A stretch of DNA of 64,000 nt from Phytophthora sp. 'mugwort' (lineage: Eukaryota; Oomycota; Peronosporomycetes; Peronosporales; Peronosporaceae), in contig JAUCEF010000007.1 of assembly GCA_033558025.1 (NCBI GenBank), positions 2,790,001-2,854,000 on the forward strand, written 5' to 3'. Shown here in pieces: positions 1-12,679 of the stretch. Made by a program: the position numbers and the translations under genes. The notes under the pieces were generated by a model. That model was not told the origin of the DNA and made no database searches. It worked only from the letters and a program-made list of their open reading frames with translations. Position 1 is the first letter of the stretch; every line of letters begins with the position of its first letter.

Positions 1-194
1 TCTTGTGCTCTTGGCGGGGATCGCGTCGTGTCCCGCGCGTGGGGGGCACGTCTCGGAGCGAGCGGAGTTAGCAGGCACAGCGACCGCCGCGTCTCATGAT
101 GCGAACAGCTACGATATGTTTTGGCTACGTCGATGCTGATTGGCGGATAATCAACTGAGGAGCTTTTCCACTCGCTTGGTTAAAAATCGTGTCG

Positions 195-3100
195 ATGATA
201 GGAGCTGGCAAGCAGCGCGCGGAGGTTGAGGGAGGTGTTGCGGGCGATATAGTGGACGCAGTGACGGGTTCTTTGCATGGTGAAGATCACCTTCGTTTGT
301 TGCCTCCGTCAGCCAATTGGTACTGCTCCAAGGTACGTTTTTGTCGAGTTATTGACGTTGGAAGGCGATGATACACTCGTATTAGATGTAGAACGAGGTT
401 TTACTATGCATTTTGCCCATGTAGATCTGCGATTGGGGTCGCAGTGACGTGTATGGACTGCTGCTCGCCTTTGGTGCCAAGAATAGCGTCTTTATCTACC
501 AGGTTTGCACGGGTTTGACAATGTAATTGAGAAGATACAAGCTCTTATGACGGTTTGTTAATGATGCAGGTGACGACGGAGACAGAAAGTGGCGATGGAG
601 CTGCAGCGGTGAAGCTCTCGTACTTCGCGCAATTGGTGCGCGGCAAACGCGACCGCCGCGTGACCGCAGTGCAGTTTCTGACGGACACGACGGGGGAAGT
701 ACGTATCATATTTGGTGGTGAGGAAGGCAGCGTGCAGATCTGGTAGGTCTACACTGGTGACAAGGAGGCTTAATAGTGGGGATGATGACGTTCGGTATTC
801 TGGTTGTAGGGATGTGGCGTCGTTGACGATGATCGAGCAGCACCGGAAGCACAAGGCCGAAGTGACGGCAGTGACGGTGTCTGCCACACTGGATGCGAAC
901 TTTGTCGTGGCTGGCGACCGTCAAGGACGCATCAGTGCATGGGGACGAGACGCGTAAGTGAAGTTTAGTTGGTTTCTTTCGATTTTCTTGAGAGCAGAGG
1001 GAATAATGTGCTTGTTGTGGTGACTGCAGAGGAAAAGTGTCAGTCTTTATGCCAATCTCAGGTGATAGTATCCACTCGATGGCTCTCTCACCACATGATA
1101 AATCATTGGTAGCTGTCGGATATCGCAGTGGCGTCTTGTGCCTTGTGGACGCTGTTCAAGGCATTGTGCGCCATCGCCTTGCTGGTCATGATCAGGAAGT
1201 TCAATGCGTCGCGTGGAAGTCCACAGCTAACAGCATCCACTCTAACGAAGACACGAGCAATGTCGTTGATATTGCAGGTCGGGAAGTGTGGTTGGCCTCT
1301 TCATCTCGAGATAAAACGATCAAGGTGTGGAAGATCATTTCGAGTGACGAACCTGCTCTGGATCAAGTGCTGCGACTGCCAACAGGGAAACAGGGAATGT
1401 CGTTTACCCAGACCAAGCAGCTGTGGCTGCCTGTGGCCTGGAGCCTCAATGACACGGACAACAGAAACACTCACTGTCTTTGGTCAGGCTCGTTTGATGG
1501 CAGTTTATTTCGTTGGGAATGGAGTGCTGCAGCTACTGCAGACGCGCCGGAAAAGAAAGGAAAACAACGTCGTGCTTCATGCAAACCTGTGGTCGTAAAA
1601 GGCGGCCATAGTCGCATGCTTTTCAGCATTGTGCCAGTGCCTCGTACACATTCTTCTGGAGCAACGAACGACGCTGTGTCCATGTTAACGGTATCGTTGG
1701 ATCGAGAAGTGCGACTTTGGAGGGAAAATGCGTCTTCAAAGGCTTCAGCAGCCGCAACTTGCGTCGAGACGTTGACCGGGTTGGGTGGCCATGCGTATAG
1801 TGTTGTGTACAATGCAACCACTGGACTTGTAGCTGCTGGCGTCGGAGATCAGACAATTCGGTTGTGGAAAGTGGAGACAAGAGCTGCATCTGGACCAAGT
1901 GACTACGAGTGCGACCTGCTGTGGAAGGGACTGCAGAGCAAAGTCACGTGCGTTCGATGGCATCCACTCCAGCACTTTGTATTGGCCTACGGTATGGAAG
2001 ACGGTCGCATTGGACTGTACGACATCCAAACGAAAAAGTACAAGCATTTTCGTACCAGTCACGACCGTGAGGTGCAGCAACTGGAGTGGATAATTGTTAA
2101 GCCGACGTCGAATGACCAGGTAGACAGCGGAGACAGCGCTTTTCTCGAGAGTATCAAGCAACTTGAGGCCGCACAGACGGAAGGTCAGAGTCTGGAAGAC
2201 GCATTAATTGCTCAGGACCAGACTGGTAGGAACCAGGATGCACAGGACGTCAAGGTTTTATTGTGGAGCTGCGATGCTGGCGGAGATCTCTTGGAATTAA
2301 ACGCTGATGCAGTCGACCAGAAATGTCGCCACGTGATGTCTCATTGCGTCGCTTTTGACTGGAACGAACAATGTGAGCTAGTCGCTGTTGGACGCTCGAA
2401 TGGTATTGTCGAAGTGATGGAGAGAAATGGCATTGATGATAGCAATACAGTGCGACAGCGTTTCCATGAACATGTCGAGTCAATCACGTGTCTAGCGTGG
2501 AGCAAAGGTAGCAATGCTACGTTGCTGGCGTCTGGTGGCCAGGACGGGAAAGTTTTCGTCTACAACTGTGGGAAAACGAGCGAAAACGCAGCTATTTTGC
2601 CTAGCTCATCTGAAGTCATGAAAGAAACCCATCGTGTTGACAGCATAGGTGGTCACACGAACAAAATCACTGGTCTGAGTTGGTGCTCCGATGTGACTCA
2701 AAAGCTTCTCGCCTCAAGCTCTGCGGATGGGACTGTCCAGGTCTGGAACATGATATCTCTTCAGAGGGAAGCATTCTTCAATCATCATGTTGGACGCGTC
2801 TTATCGTTTACGTGGGTGTCTCCCTACACGCTCGTGACAGGAGGTGAAGACCAAACACTGCGTCTCTGGGATTATAGAAAGCAACAGAAAGACATACCGT
2901 CCAAACTGAAAAAGCACAGCAAGGTAAAACAGCCCCAAGAGGTTGAAACCATTGTAACTTCACCTCATACGTCCACGCAGACCCGACACGGACAAGTCGA
3001 CGTCTTTGATGAATTAAAGACGAAAACTACAGTGAGTTTTCATCCCGAGACGAAGCTTACGTCAACCGAAATTGCTACGGCATGTTGCAGGGTAGCTGGA

Positions 3101-5100
3101 GTAGGTTCTGCTGTGGACAAGAGGGAGGAAGCGAATGCCATTACACCGGTTCACAGTCTTCTCATTCATTCCGATCGCGCTTCTCTTCGGGATTTCTTAG
3201 CGTTTGAATCCAAACGTTTCCAAGAGGAACGAGAATGGGAAAGTCTCGCTCATACATTGCTACTGCAGGGTCATATCATTGAAGCGCTACGAATTGTTGC
3301 TACGGAAGGAGCTTTGACCCCAACGTGGCTTGCATATGCTCCAATGGCGGGGATGGAGATATGGCGAGAAATGACGAATTTATACGCGCATCAAGTTGAC
3401 TCCCAAGGCGACAAGAAGGCAGCAGGTTTGTTGATTATTTTTCATATTCTTACATAACGCCAATGACTCATTGTTGTCCTGTTTATTGTGTTTGTATCTT
3501 GCTGATAGCATTTCATTTCCTCAGTATTGGGAAAGTTCGCTCGGCTGTAGGTTGTTTAGTTAGATGTGATGCTTATCAGGAAGCTCTGGCGCTTATTCGA
3601 TCGAGATTGGGGCCTACTGATCCACTCCTCCATGAGGCATTGGGGAAGTACAGTGACTTCCTTACCCAACGTGGTCGCCATGGGGAGGCAGCTCTAGCAT
3701 TGATGAAGATTGGATCAGTTCCGGCGAAGACTCGGGCAGTTCACATGCTTGTGAACACAGACGATGCTGTCTATGTTAAAGCTGCGCTGGACGTGCTCTT
3801 GGCTTCAGTTATGGAGACGACGAGGACGGATCACAATGAGGATCACGACGAACTCGCATTTCCTGCGAGTTTTTTCCTCTCAATCGCAGGGAAAGCGCTC
3901 AAGAATTGTCAGTTTGACGTCGCTGAAGCTGCAGGACAATTGCTTGACTCTCGATTGGTTGGGGGCTCTGCATCGCACGGCTTGACGTGGTGTCTGCTTA
4001 GTATTTTAAAGGCACTTGATGACCACCAATTGAACCGTTGCAAGCTCGATGACATTAAGAATGAAGCTGTGACTACCCAAGTCGACAATTTGTTGCTGCT
4101 GGCACACGCACCGGCAAGTATTTGCGAGTTTTTCGAGTTCTTAACCAACCTACGCGAGTCCGATGAGGAGATTGTTCATTTGTACGATTGTGTGGCTGGT
4201 AGCAGCATCCGTAACAACTTTTGTCAGAGTCACAAGCGATGGATGGCGGACCGTGCTGATCGCTTTTGGTTTCAAGTTCTGAGTGCTTGTCGGAGATGCG
4301 GCTACTGGTTCGATGCTGACGGGGAACGTCGCGTGCAGGAAGCCCAAGATTTGCTGGTCGACGCGAGCTGTTTTCGCGAGTTTGAAAAGGCTCTAGCTGT
4401 GTGTGCTGAGGAAGCGAGAGATCACGCAATGCTCTCGTCGTTGCGAGTGGCTCAGAAGTTGCTGCGTCTTGCGATTGACGTCATGAGTTCAACCTTTCTT
4501 GGCGCTCTCGAGCATATGCGGGAGGCTTTCCTGCTTCTTGCACAGAGCGATAACTGGAGTGGCACCAATACAACAAGCACAACTATTGAACGCGTTAGTG
4601 ATGTACCAGTCGATCTGATGACGCTCCTGTTCCCGTGTGGCTTCGCATCGCTGAATGAGCTGCCGCAGTGTGGCGAGCTTGCAGAAGAACAAGGTGATAC
4701 GCTCGTACTCTGGAGCTCGGTGCTGCTTTCACAGTGCAAAATTGCTATAGGAGCTTTGACATTCGCAGCGAAGAGCAACACTGAAGATGAGAAGCTGGAA
4801 GCGAATATCCGGTCATTCTTACATCTGTTGGAAGTCCGATTCCTCGATGACACAGCGATAAGTCCCTTGAACCGAGGCTTGAGAGATGCAGATAATCAGT
4901 CGCAGCTAGAGGAACTCATGAATGACGTACTGGTGGCTGTGCATCAACTACCAGACAAACATGCTAATCAAAACACCGAGAGACCTGCTAATGAAGCTGA
5001 AGAAGTCCGTCAAATTCTGTCAACCAAGCAAGCTCTTATAATTGACGTGAAGGACGTGCGATCGCGTCTTACATGGAGTGATGACGGCGTCAAGAAATAA
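195..5100 (+). CDS. GEMIN5: Gemin5-like WD40/TPR protein, six exons
   Basis: In animals Gemin5 recognises snRNA and delivers it to the SMN complex for Sm-core assembly in the cytoplasm. The product starts with LLPPSANWYCSK, matching the conserved start of Gemin5 (LPPSPNWYC), and continues in exon 2 with a segment like the animal GLFGFAARTSVF. Many WD40 repeats follow (for example WLASSSRDKTIKVWKI) to about residue 790. The C-terminal part is an alpha-helical, TPR-like region (SAVGCLVRCDAYQEAL). Exons: 195-332, 425-502, 570-742, 810-953, 1030-3425 and about 3536-5100. The sum is 4494 nt, giving 1497 aa, close to human Gemin5 (1508 aa). The start is the ATG at 195; an in-frame GTG lies 6 nt upstream. 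The last intron is uncertain: the best acceptor (3523-3524) breaks the frame, whereas 3534-3535 or 3507-3508 keep it. The stop lies 4 bp from the stop of the convergent gene. Confidence 0.85.
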
Positions 5101-5104
5101 AAAA

Positions 5105-5881
5105 CTACGAAAGCTTGACACTCGCGCCATTGCCACCACTGAGAGCAGCTTCTAGCTCTTCGAATGCTTGCTTCTGCAGGTGCTGAGTGTTGCGCAGCCG
5201 CTGGATGAGCTCGAGCTCCTGGCGTTCCATCTCCTGGACCTCCGTCTCATGCCGCTGAGCTTGTTGTTCCTCGGCACGAAGCTTCTCTAGTGTGCGCTCC
5301 CGGTTGTGCTTGTCGATATCCTGCTTGAGCATCAGCTTCTTGACGCGAGACGCTTCTTTGTGGCTTTCAATCTCTTGTTTGCGACGAATAGCGTCCATCC
5401 TTTCGTCGAGTTTCTGCCGGTCCATGATTTCTTTCCAGCGCTGTTTGTCTTCTTTGAGCTGTAGAGCTTCTTTCCTGTTGGCCTCAGTCAGTTGCATGCT
5501 CATTTCTTTCTTCTTTGGAATGCTGTCGATGCTTAGCACAAGCTCACGTTTGGCATGGATCGAAGCTTGCGTCTCGCGTTCCACCTCCCTCGCCAGCTCT
5601 TTGAGCATCGCATGAGCTCGTCCATTGTCTTGTCGGAGTTGAAGAAGCTCAGCAGCTCGACGCCGAGTCTGCTCAATCTTCTTCCAGGCCTTTTCCTCCT
5701 CAGCTTTAAGCAGCGCAATGCGGTTTTTCAGCAGTAACGCGTCCTTTGACGCTTCTTGTCGTCTCTAAACCACGAGGTGTCAGTAACAGGTCATGACAAA
5801 GGAGTAAGGACGACTTGTGTTGCTCACCTGCTTGGCTTCAATGAGTCGGCTTTTCGGGATCTCCGTCGTGATATCTACCAT
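5105..5881 (-). CDS. Short coiled-coil protein, function unknown
   Basis: Two exons on the minus strand. Exon 1 is 5881-5828 (MVDITTEIPKSRLIEAKQ). Exon 2 is 5764-5105. The intron has donor GTGAGC and acceptor TTTAG, both phase 0, and the spliced product is 237 aa. It is almost wholly charged alpha-helix rich in Glu, Lys, Arg and Gln, as in a long coiled coil, with no membrane segment or signal peptide. I do not recognise a family. Such proteins are often structural parts of cytoskeleton or flagellum, but nothing here proves that. The stop codon is only 4 bp from the Gemin5 stop, so the two mRNAs must overlap at their 3' ends. Exon 2 alone would be seen as a 167-aa ORF from an internal Met; the upstream coding sequence and clean splice signals support the longer model. 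Confidence 0.75.
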
Positions 5882-6237
5882 TCTGTCGTAACTACTCCAC
5901 ACCAAGAGATAATGTAGACTCAACTCAGCTCTCAAGCGAAGTGCGAGCATGACCAGTGAGATAATTTTGGCTCGTATTTCACAATATCAAGGCATCCGAG
6001 CAGAGTAAAATTGGCCAGATCAGAACCCCGACGACGAGACTGTGGCCTACCTCGATCGACATGTCCACACGCCAGCACGCCGAGTTGATTGGGACGGACA
6101 CACGAAAGTATATTTGATATGTAAACATGACACCGGAGGTCGAAGCTGGGGGGGTGAACTCGAAGCTATTTCCACGCGATCGTGCAGTACTCCAGCCCTC
6201 CTTCTGGCATGAACCCCCTTCAGCTCGAAAGTGTACA
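5882..6237. other. Intergenic region between two minus-strand genes
   Basis: 356 bp between the 3' end of the long coiled-coil gene and the 5' end of the short coiled-coil gene, both on the minus strand. It should hold the terminator of the first and the promoter of the second. Small ORFs are present but show no family resemblance. I see no RNA gene, repeat or clear promoter motif. Confidence 0.5.
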
Positions 6238-9200
6238 CTAGTTTGCGACCGTGAATGATTCGTCCCCAATGCCGTCGACGCTGCTGGCGTCAATGCTGGC
6301 CGCGTATTTGCTAGCGAGCTCTAAGTCAGCCTTGAGCTGCTCCATACCCGAGGACAGCAACTCCCACAGATCGGGCGTCTGGCCCTGCCCTGCAGCAGCC
6401 AGCTCGTCGTCTTCCGGGAGATCCGTGTACTGCGACAGCTGCTGAGTAAGGCGATGCGCACGCGCCGACAGGACGTTGTTTTCAGCTTGTAGCTCAGCGA
6501 GCTTGACACGGAGCTCGTCGTGTGCGTTTGTCTCGTCAAAGCGAGCTTGGGCCAGCTGCTCCAGCTCGTCCCGCAACACACTATTCTCGTGAGCGATGCG
6601 GTCAATCTCATCGCGTGCTTCCTGCTCCACATGGCAAGCGAACTCCTGCACACGATTGACCTTATCCTCACTGTCACGGGACAGCCCCTCGCAGTAGGCC
6701 TTAGACTTCTGCAGCAAGTCTTCCAGCTCACGGTTGGTTTCCTCCAGTCGCTGATTCACGCGCTTTTGTTCGTCTGCTTCCTGAAGCTGGTGGGTCTTCT
6801 CGTCGTTCAAGCCACGCAGTTGGCCAACCTCCGCTTCGAGCGAGGACTTCTCCTGCTGAATCGCATTCAGTTGCGCGTGGATCTGCTCCAGCTCATGCTG
6901 AGAACGCTCCACCGTTGTCTTGGCTTCAGTCTGGATCTGGCGAAGGTGCTTGCACTCTTCATTAAGCTGTGCCAACTGCTGGTCCGAAGAGAGCTTCTCG
7001 TTCTTGTAGCGCTGGACAAGCTCCTCGAGCTGCGCCACGTCAGCTTGGCTGCGCTGTGCTGCTATCGCAAGTTCGGCATCTTTACCCCGGAGAGTTTGAG
7101 TGGCCTCAGTCAGTTGACGCTGCACGTCGGCATGTGCCGTCTTGAGCTGCTCAAGTTGCCCACTCGCCATTTGCTGTTGCTTGTCGGCTTCATCACGCAA
7201 GTTTTGAATCTCCGCCACCAACGAAAGGTTCTTCTTCGTCAGTGTCTCCACCTGCTTCTGTGCTTCATTGTGCTCCACTTGCATAGCATTAAGCTGCTGC
7301 TCTGCTTGCATCATCTTCGCACAAGTCTGTTCCAGAGAGCGCGACAGATCATCATGTGTGCGTCGGAGCTCGCTTGTCGAAGATTGAGTGGAAGCAAGTT
7401 GCTCTGCTGCATGTTCGTACAAAGCCTTCAGCCTCTTCTGCTCTTCCTCGACACTGACGCGTTCTGAACGAGCAGTCTGCAGTTCCACAGCGATTGCATC
7501 CTTGGAGCGAACCGTTTCCTGCAACTGCTGGTTCAGAGATTGCTCCAGACCGTGCAAGTGACGAATCTGCTGCTCTAAGCTAGCAACTTCACTCCGAGCA
7601 CGTTCCAGCTCTTCACGCGTAATGGACGATTGCTTCGCTTCGGTGACGGATTGTTGAAGGCTCACACACTTGTCTTGCTCAGTGCGTAATTGGGCTTGAG
7701 TCTTCTCTAACTCCTCCATCGTAGACTCCAGATTGGCTTGCACGTCGTAGGAATTTTCCATGCTCTCCTGAGCCATCTCCTGCAAGTTTTGAAGCTGCTG
7801 CTCCAGAGATTTCTTGTCATTCATCTGGTTGTTTACGATACCCTCCAGTTCCTGAATCTTCAGCTGCAGATCGTGGATGGAAGCCTGCGACTGAGTCAGT
7901 TGTGTAGCAAGAGAGTCTTTTTCAGATCGAACCCGGTCAAGCTCGTTCTGAATCGCAGCGACGTCTTCATCGCTCTTCGAAGCTGCAGCAGAGATACTCC
8001 TCAACTCCTCAAGCTCGAGCTGCAAGGCGGTGTTGGCAGCTTGAGCTTCAGTAAAGTCGTTCTGCGCCTTGATCAGCGCATCATGAGATTGCTGCAGCTG
8101 ACTTTCCACATCGCACAAGCGTTCGATATCACCAGCCAGTACCGAGTTGGTCGAGCGAAGCTCCGCCAGCTGTTGATCGTTCAAGTAAAGTGCTTGGTCC
8201 TTGTCTGAAGAACCAGCTTGAGAAGCACGAAGCGACTCAAGCTCGTGTCTTAGATCGTTCAGCGTGGCATCGTCAATTTGCTTCACTTCCACCAGCCCGT
8301 TGTGGGCAGAGTGAAGGCGGTCAAACTCCGTCGACAGCGCGCTGTAATTCTGCTCCAGATTCGACACATGCTCCGCCTTCTCATTCGCAGTACGACGAGC
8401 TTCCTGAAGCTCTTGTTCCAGCGCTGTGATGCGCTCCTCCAGTGAGGGCTTCGCAACGCCCGACTCGTCTTGTTCCTCGTCACCTTCCGACTGCACAGAC
8501 GACAGCATCTGGTACTGCTCCTCGAGCCAAGCGTTGCGGTTGTTCAAGTGCAAGTTCAGCTCCATTGCCTCCGTCAGCTCACGCTGCGCAGTGGCAACTT
8601 GCTCCGTAAGAATACTGATAGCCCCACCATCACCTCCGACGACTACGAACTTATCGTCATCTTCTCCCGAGGCCTCATCATCCACCATAGAGCGACTATC
8701 AGCTTCAGCGTGCAGCTCCGCAATCTCCTGCGTCTTCCGGTCCAGTTGCTCCTGGAGCTCCTCAAGCTGGTTTTCCAGCTCCGTCACCTTGTCCTGGAGT
8801 ACAGTCTGGCCAGACAGCGCATTCTCACGAAGCTCGGCCTGCTTCAGCATCGTCTCAGCGGACGTGAGTGCAATCTGCTGCTTCAGGTCCTCGTTAATCT
8901 TCCACAGCTCCACGCAGTCGTGTTTATAATCCTCCAGCTCCTGTGCTTGTTTCTCCAGAGCCTCGAGCTCTTGCTGGTCTGCGTCCTTCAGTTGCTGTAG
9001 CTTTTGCTCGTGCTCTTGTGCAACCTGCTCCAGTTCCTGTCGCAGCTGCTCTAGAGCCTTCGCATCCGTCTCGCCTTGAGCCTGAACATCCTCCAGATTC
9101 CTCTGCGCCTCAGCCGTCGCTGCTTGAGCTTCCTGTAGAGCCTGCTCCTTCTCGGCCAAGGACGTCTCCAGCGTCTCTTTCTCCTCCGTGACCACCTGCA

Positions 9201-10078
9201 GAGCGACTTCCTTCTCCTTGAACTGCGTCTCATACTTCTCACTAACAGCATCGTTTGCCTCTCGCACGGCATCAACAGCCTCCTGCTTCGCTGCTTCGCA
9301 CTCTGCAGTCAAGTCTGCAATCTGCTTCTCAAACTCCTCGCGAAGTGCACTGAGCTCCTTGTCCTTGGTCGTTAGAGCAGTCTTGAGGTCCTGAAGCTCC
9401 TTGTCCTTCTCCTGAAGCTCAGCCTCCAGCTGTTTCTTCACAGCAGCTAGCGCGTCACTGCTCAAAGAAGAGAAGGAACACTCCACCCATCAGATCCCAA
9501 AACTCCCCCCCCCTCTTTCAACGATCAGATGCGCACGTACCGCATGTCCGTGATGTCCTGTACGCGCTCCATGAGCATGGGCTCGGACGTGTACTCGACC
9601 TTGTACTGCAGCTGCACGTTCTGGTCCTTGAGGTCCTCCATTTGCTTCTCCAGTTCCGAGATCTTGCGCGTCAGTAGCTTCCGCTCCTTCTCCATCTACA
9701 GCACAAATCCATCAACAAAGCGTTTAAGTCGTCGTCTAATTCTCTCTCTCTCTCTCTTCTATCAAATACCTGATCCACCAGCGTCTTCTTCTCAAACTCG
9801 TGCTCGCCCACTTTGACCATGAGATTATTCAGTCGCTTGAGCAGCATGGCCATGGGCGAGTCGTCACTGTGCTCGTCGCTGTTATTGCCTTTGCTTCTAG
9901 ACTCGGGCGCGGGGCTGGCGCGTCGTGGCGGAGGCGTGGACGGCGCAGCGCGCTCGAGGGGCGACGGCGTCACGGGCGGCGTCGAGTGCTGCGGGGAGGG
10001 CGCGGCTGCCAGCGCCTTGCCAGTCCCCCGCGACGGCTGCGCGTCATCCTCGTTATCACCGAAGAGCACAGTCCACAT
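6238..10078 (-). CDS. Large coiled-coil (golgin/tether-like) protein
   Basis: Three exons on the minus strand: 10078-9770, 9695-9541 and 9460-6238, together 3687 nt and 1228 aa. The start is the ATG at 10078 (MWTVLFGDNEDD). Residues 1 to about 80 are low-complexity, rich in Ser, Pro and Ala. From about residue 80 to 1160 the protein is nearly unbroken heptad-type coiled coil rich in Gln, Glu and Leu, with a few acidic breaks (ASGEDDDKFVVV near residue 430). The tail is non-coiled (DLWELLSSGMEQLKADLE). Length and shape resemble golgins, kinesin or myosin tails and centrosomal scaffolds. There is no GRIP, GRAB or motor domain, so the function stays open. The first intron carries a TC-repeat tract. 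It shares a 365-bp divergent promoter with NOG1. Confidence 0.8.
9741..9756 (+). repeat. (TC)8 microsatellite in an intron
   Basis: Eight perfect TC dinucleotides inside the first intron of the coiled-coil gene (read as GA on the gene strand). It is a simple repeat likely to vary in length between strains. It is not the polypyrimidine tract of that intron, because the gene runs on the other strand. Confidence 0.8.
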
Positions 10079-10443
10079 AAGGGACAGACGTAGAGATTCT
10101 TACAGAGCTCGAGCACAGTACACGCCTCCTTCCTTCGGGGCTTTGCTGGCGTGTTGCAGTGTATGAAGTGCGCAACCAGACGGCAATGACTGAACGTTTG
10201 TATGGTAGAGGTCAAAACCTAAGCGTTAGCCTGCAGTATTCTACTAACTAGTTCCAAACTGATTCCAAGGTTGGAGTGTGGAACACAAATCGTGTGCGAC
10301 ACATATGCAGTGTGGCACTTGCACACCAATTGCTTCAGAACCAACCAAAAACGCCGTGAAAGGCTGTGGGTCCTCTGGGCCCAGGCACTCGTTGATTTGA
10401 CCGCGTCGGAAGCTGCTGCCCAGCCCAGAGCTCTCTTTGTACG
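10079..10443. promoter_or_regulatory. Bidirectional promoter region, coiled-coil gene / NOG1
   Basis: 365 bp separate the start codons of two divergently transcribed genes, so both promoters must lie here. I cannot pick a convincing oomycete initiator (TCAYTYY-like) or flanking element by eye and do not assign one. The minus ORF across this stretch and into NOG1 is an antisense shadow. Confidence 0.45.
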
Positions 10444-12438
10444 ATGGTGGTGTATAACTTTAAGAAGATTCAGACGGTGCCGACGGCCAATGACTTCATC
10501 GACATCGTGCTCACGCGCACGCAGCGCAAGACGCCGACGGTCATCCATCCGACGTACGCCATCTCGCGCATTCGCGCCTTTTACATGCGCAAGGTCAAGT
10601 TCACGCAGCAGACGTGCCAGGAGAAGCTCAGCCAGATCATCGACGACTTCCCGCGCCTCGATGACCTGCATCCGTTCTACGCCGACCTCATCAACATCCT
10701 GTACGACCGCGATCACTACAAGCTGGCGCTTGGTCAAGTCAATACGGCGCGCGCCCTCATCGACAATATTGCCAAGGACTATGTGCGTATGATCAAGTAC
10801 GGTGACACGCTTTACCGCTGCAAGCAGCTTAAGCGCGCCGCCCTTGGACGCATGTGTACATTGCTTAAGAAGCAGAAGGCCTCGCTCGAGTACCTCGAGG
10901 AAGTGCGTAAACATTTGTCGCGTTTGCCGTCCATCGACCCCAACACGCGTACGCTGCTTGTCACGGGCTTCCCTAACGTCGGTAAGTCGAGCTTTATGAA
11001 CAAGGTTACACGGGCCGACGTTGACGTTCAGCCTTACGCCTTCACAACCAAGGCGCTGTACGTGGGCCATCTCGACTACAAGTATCTGCGCTGGCAAGTA
11101 ATTGATACCCCTGGTATCCTTGACCACTCGCTTGAGGACCGGAACACCATCGAGATGCAGGCGGTTACGGCGCTGGCTCACTTGCAGGCGTCTATTCTGT
11201 TCTTCATGGACATCTCGGAGCAGTGCGGCTTCACGATCGAGCAGCAGCTGAGTCTGTTTGAGAATATCCGGCCGCTGTTCGCCAATAAGCCGCTGGTGCT
11301 GGTATGCAACAAGATTGATCAGATGCGCTTCGATGCCCTATCGGAGAACCACCAGAACATGATCAACAAGGCTGTGGAGGAGACGAAGGCCAAATTCTTT
11401 ACCATGTCGAACCACTCGGAGGAGAACGTTATGGAGGTCAGGAACTACGCTTGTGATGAGCTGCTGGCTCACCGTGTGAACTCGAAGGTCAAGGGCAACA
11501 AAGTGGCGGATGTGCTTAACCGCCTCAGTGTTGCCATACCTGTGGCTCGTGACGACGTCAAGCGCGAGATCACTATCCCGTCTAGTGTCATCGCTGCACG
11601 TGAGAATCCTGGCAGTATGGGACCGCGTGTGCTGCTGAAGGACAAGATGAACGCCAACGGTGGCGCTGGTGTGTATTCCTACGACTTCAAGGAGCACTAC
11701 AAGGGTATGCTTAGCAACGACGACTGGACTCAGGATGCTATTCCGGAGATCTGGAACGGCAAAAACATTGCTGACTTTGTGGATCCGGAGATTCTGAAGC
11801 GTCTGGAGGCTCTTGAACAGGAGGAGGACGAGGCGATGGCTAACAATGCGCCTATGGATGAGGACGAGGAGATGAGCGATCTGGATGACGAACAGAAGGA
11901 CAAGGTGTCTCGTATTCGGGAAAAGAAGGCCATTATTGTGGCCCAACACCGTCAAAACAAGAACAAGAACCACACCACTGTCTCCCGTAAGGTGCGGGCT
12001 AAGCTTCGCACTCTTACGGAGACGAAGAAAGATCTGGAGGCTCTTGGTGTCGATACTAGTCACATGAAGCACGCTGCTGCTGTCGTAGCGAAGAGGAAGG
12101 CAGGCGCAGAAAGTCGTGGCCGTAAGCGCGAACGCGAGGATATGGATGTGGACATGGAGGATGCGACCGAGAGCTCTGACGTGCGTGTACGTGCTCGCGC
12201 TAAGTCGGCACTGCGTTCCAAGTCGAAGAACCGTTCAGCGTCCCTTGTTACCCCGCGCGATCAGGCTGGTTTCGGCGACGATGCTGCTATGGCCGCTGTC
12301 CAGCGTGCCACTCGGCTTACGCAGCGCAAGGCCGCCAAGATGGGTCGTGCTGGCGAGGCCGACCGGATATCGGTACCGAAGCTGGCAAAGTGGCAGAACT
12401 CGGGCAAGCGTGGCCAGGGCAACACGAACTCCCGTTAA
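10444..12438 (+). CDS. NOG1: Nucleolar GTP-binding protein 1 (60S ribosome assembly)
   Basis: Single-exon gene, 664 aa, full length for NOG1/GTPBP4, an Obg/HflX-class GTPase that joins pre-60S particles in the nucleolus and leaves them in the cytoplasm. The N-terminal helical domain ([20 protein letters not shown]) is the family signature. The GTPase motifs are intact: P-loop GFPNVGKS at residues 175-182, DTPG at 221-224, and NKID near 287. The C-terminal third carries the NOG1 C-terminal region and a basic tail rich in Lys and Arg, typical of nucleolar proteins. No key residue is missing. It sits alone on the plus strand, head-to-head with the coiled-coil gene. The third codon position is strongly GC-biased, which produces long antisense ORFs across the gene. 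Confidence 0.97.
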   Translation: MVVYNFKKIQTVPTANDFIDIVLTRTQRKTPTVIHPTYAISRIRAFYMRKVKFTQQTCQEKLSQIIDDFPRLDDLHPFYADLINILYDRDHYKLALGQVNTARALIDNIAKDYVRMIKYGDTLYRCKQLKRAALGRMCTLLKKQKASLEYLEEVRKHLSRLPSIDPNTRTLLVTGFPNVGKSSFMNKVTRADVDVQPYAFTTKALYVGHLDYKYLRWQVIDTPGILDHSLEDRNTIEMQAVTALAHLQASILFFMDISEQCGFTIEQQLSLFENIRPLFANKPLVLVCNKIDQMRFDALSENHQNMINKAVEETKAKFFTMSNHSEENVMEVRNYACDELLAHRVNSKVKGNKVADVLNRLSVAIPVARDDVKREITIPSSVIAARENPGSMGPRVLLKDKMNANGGAGVYSYDFKEHYKGMLSNDDWTQDAIPEIWNGKNIADFVDPEILKRLEALEQEEDEAMANNAPMDEDEEMSDLDDEQKDKVSRIREKKAIIVAQHRQNKNKNHTTVSRKVRAKLRTLTETKKDLEALGVDTSHMKHAAAVVAKRKAGAESRGRKREREDMDVDMEDATESSDVRVRARAKSALRSKSKNRSASLVTPRDQAGFGDDAAMAAVQRATRLTQRKAAKMGRAGEADRISVPKLAKWQNSGKRGQGNTNSR

Positions 12439-12679
12439 GCTTAGACATCGGTGTTGCTTCCTTCCTGATTGCGCCGTATGGCGTTGGAGAGACAGAGAGG
12501 ACGGAGCGCGTGCTTTCCTCTCTTGTGCCTTGTTTTTCTCCGTGTCCCTTTCTAATACAACTGCTTTACTTAGACAACTTTTGGCTTGCACTTCAACATT
12601 ACACAATTTCGTACACAAACCACATACCAAAATTACATATGCACACACCAATTAAACACCATAAAACAGACAGAAGACA

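Noticed and set aside
6520..7467. 315-codon plus ORF, Leu-rich, looking membrane-like
   Set aside because: It is the antisense of Gln/Glu coiled-coil codons (CTG, CTC), which read as leucine on the other strand.
10219..11181. 320-codon minus ORF opposite NOG1
   Set aside because: It lies antisense to a certain NOG1 coding region and arises from its strong GC third-position bias; no family resemblance.
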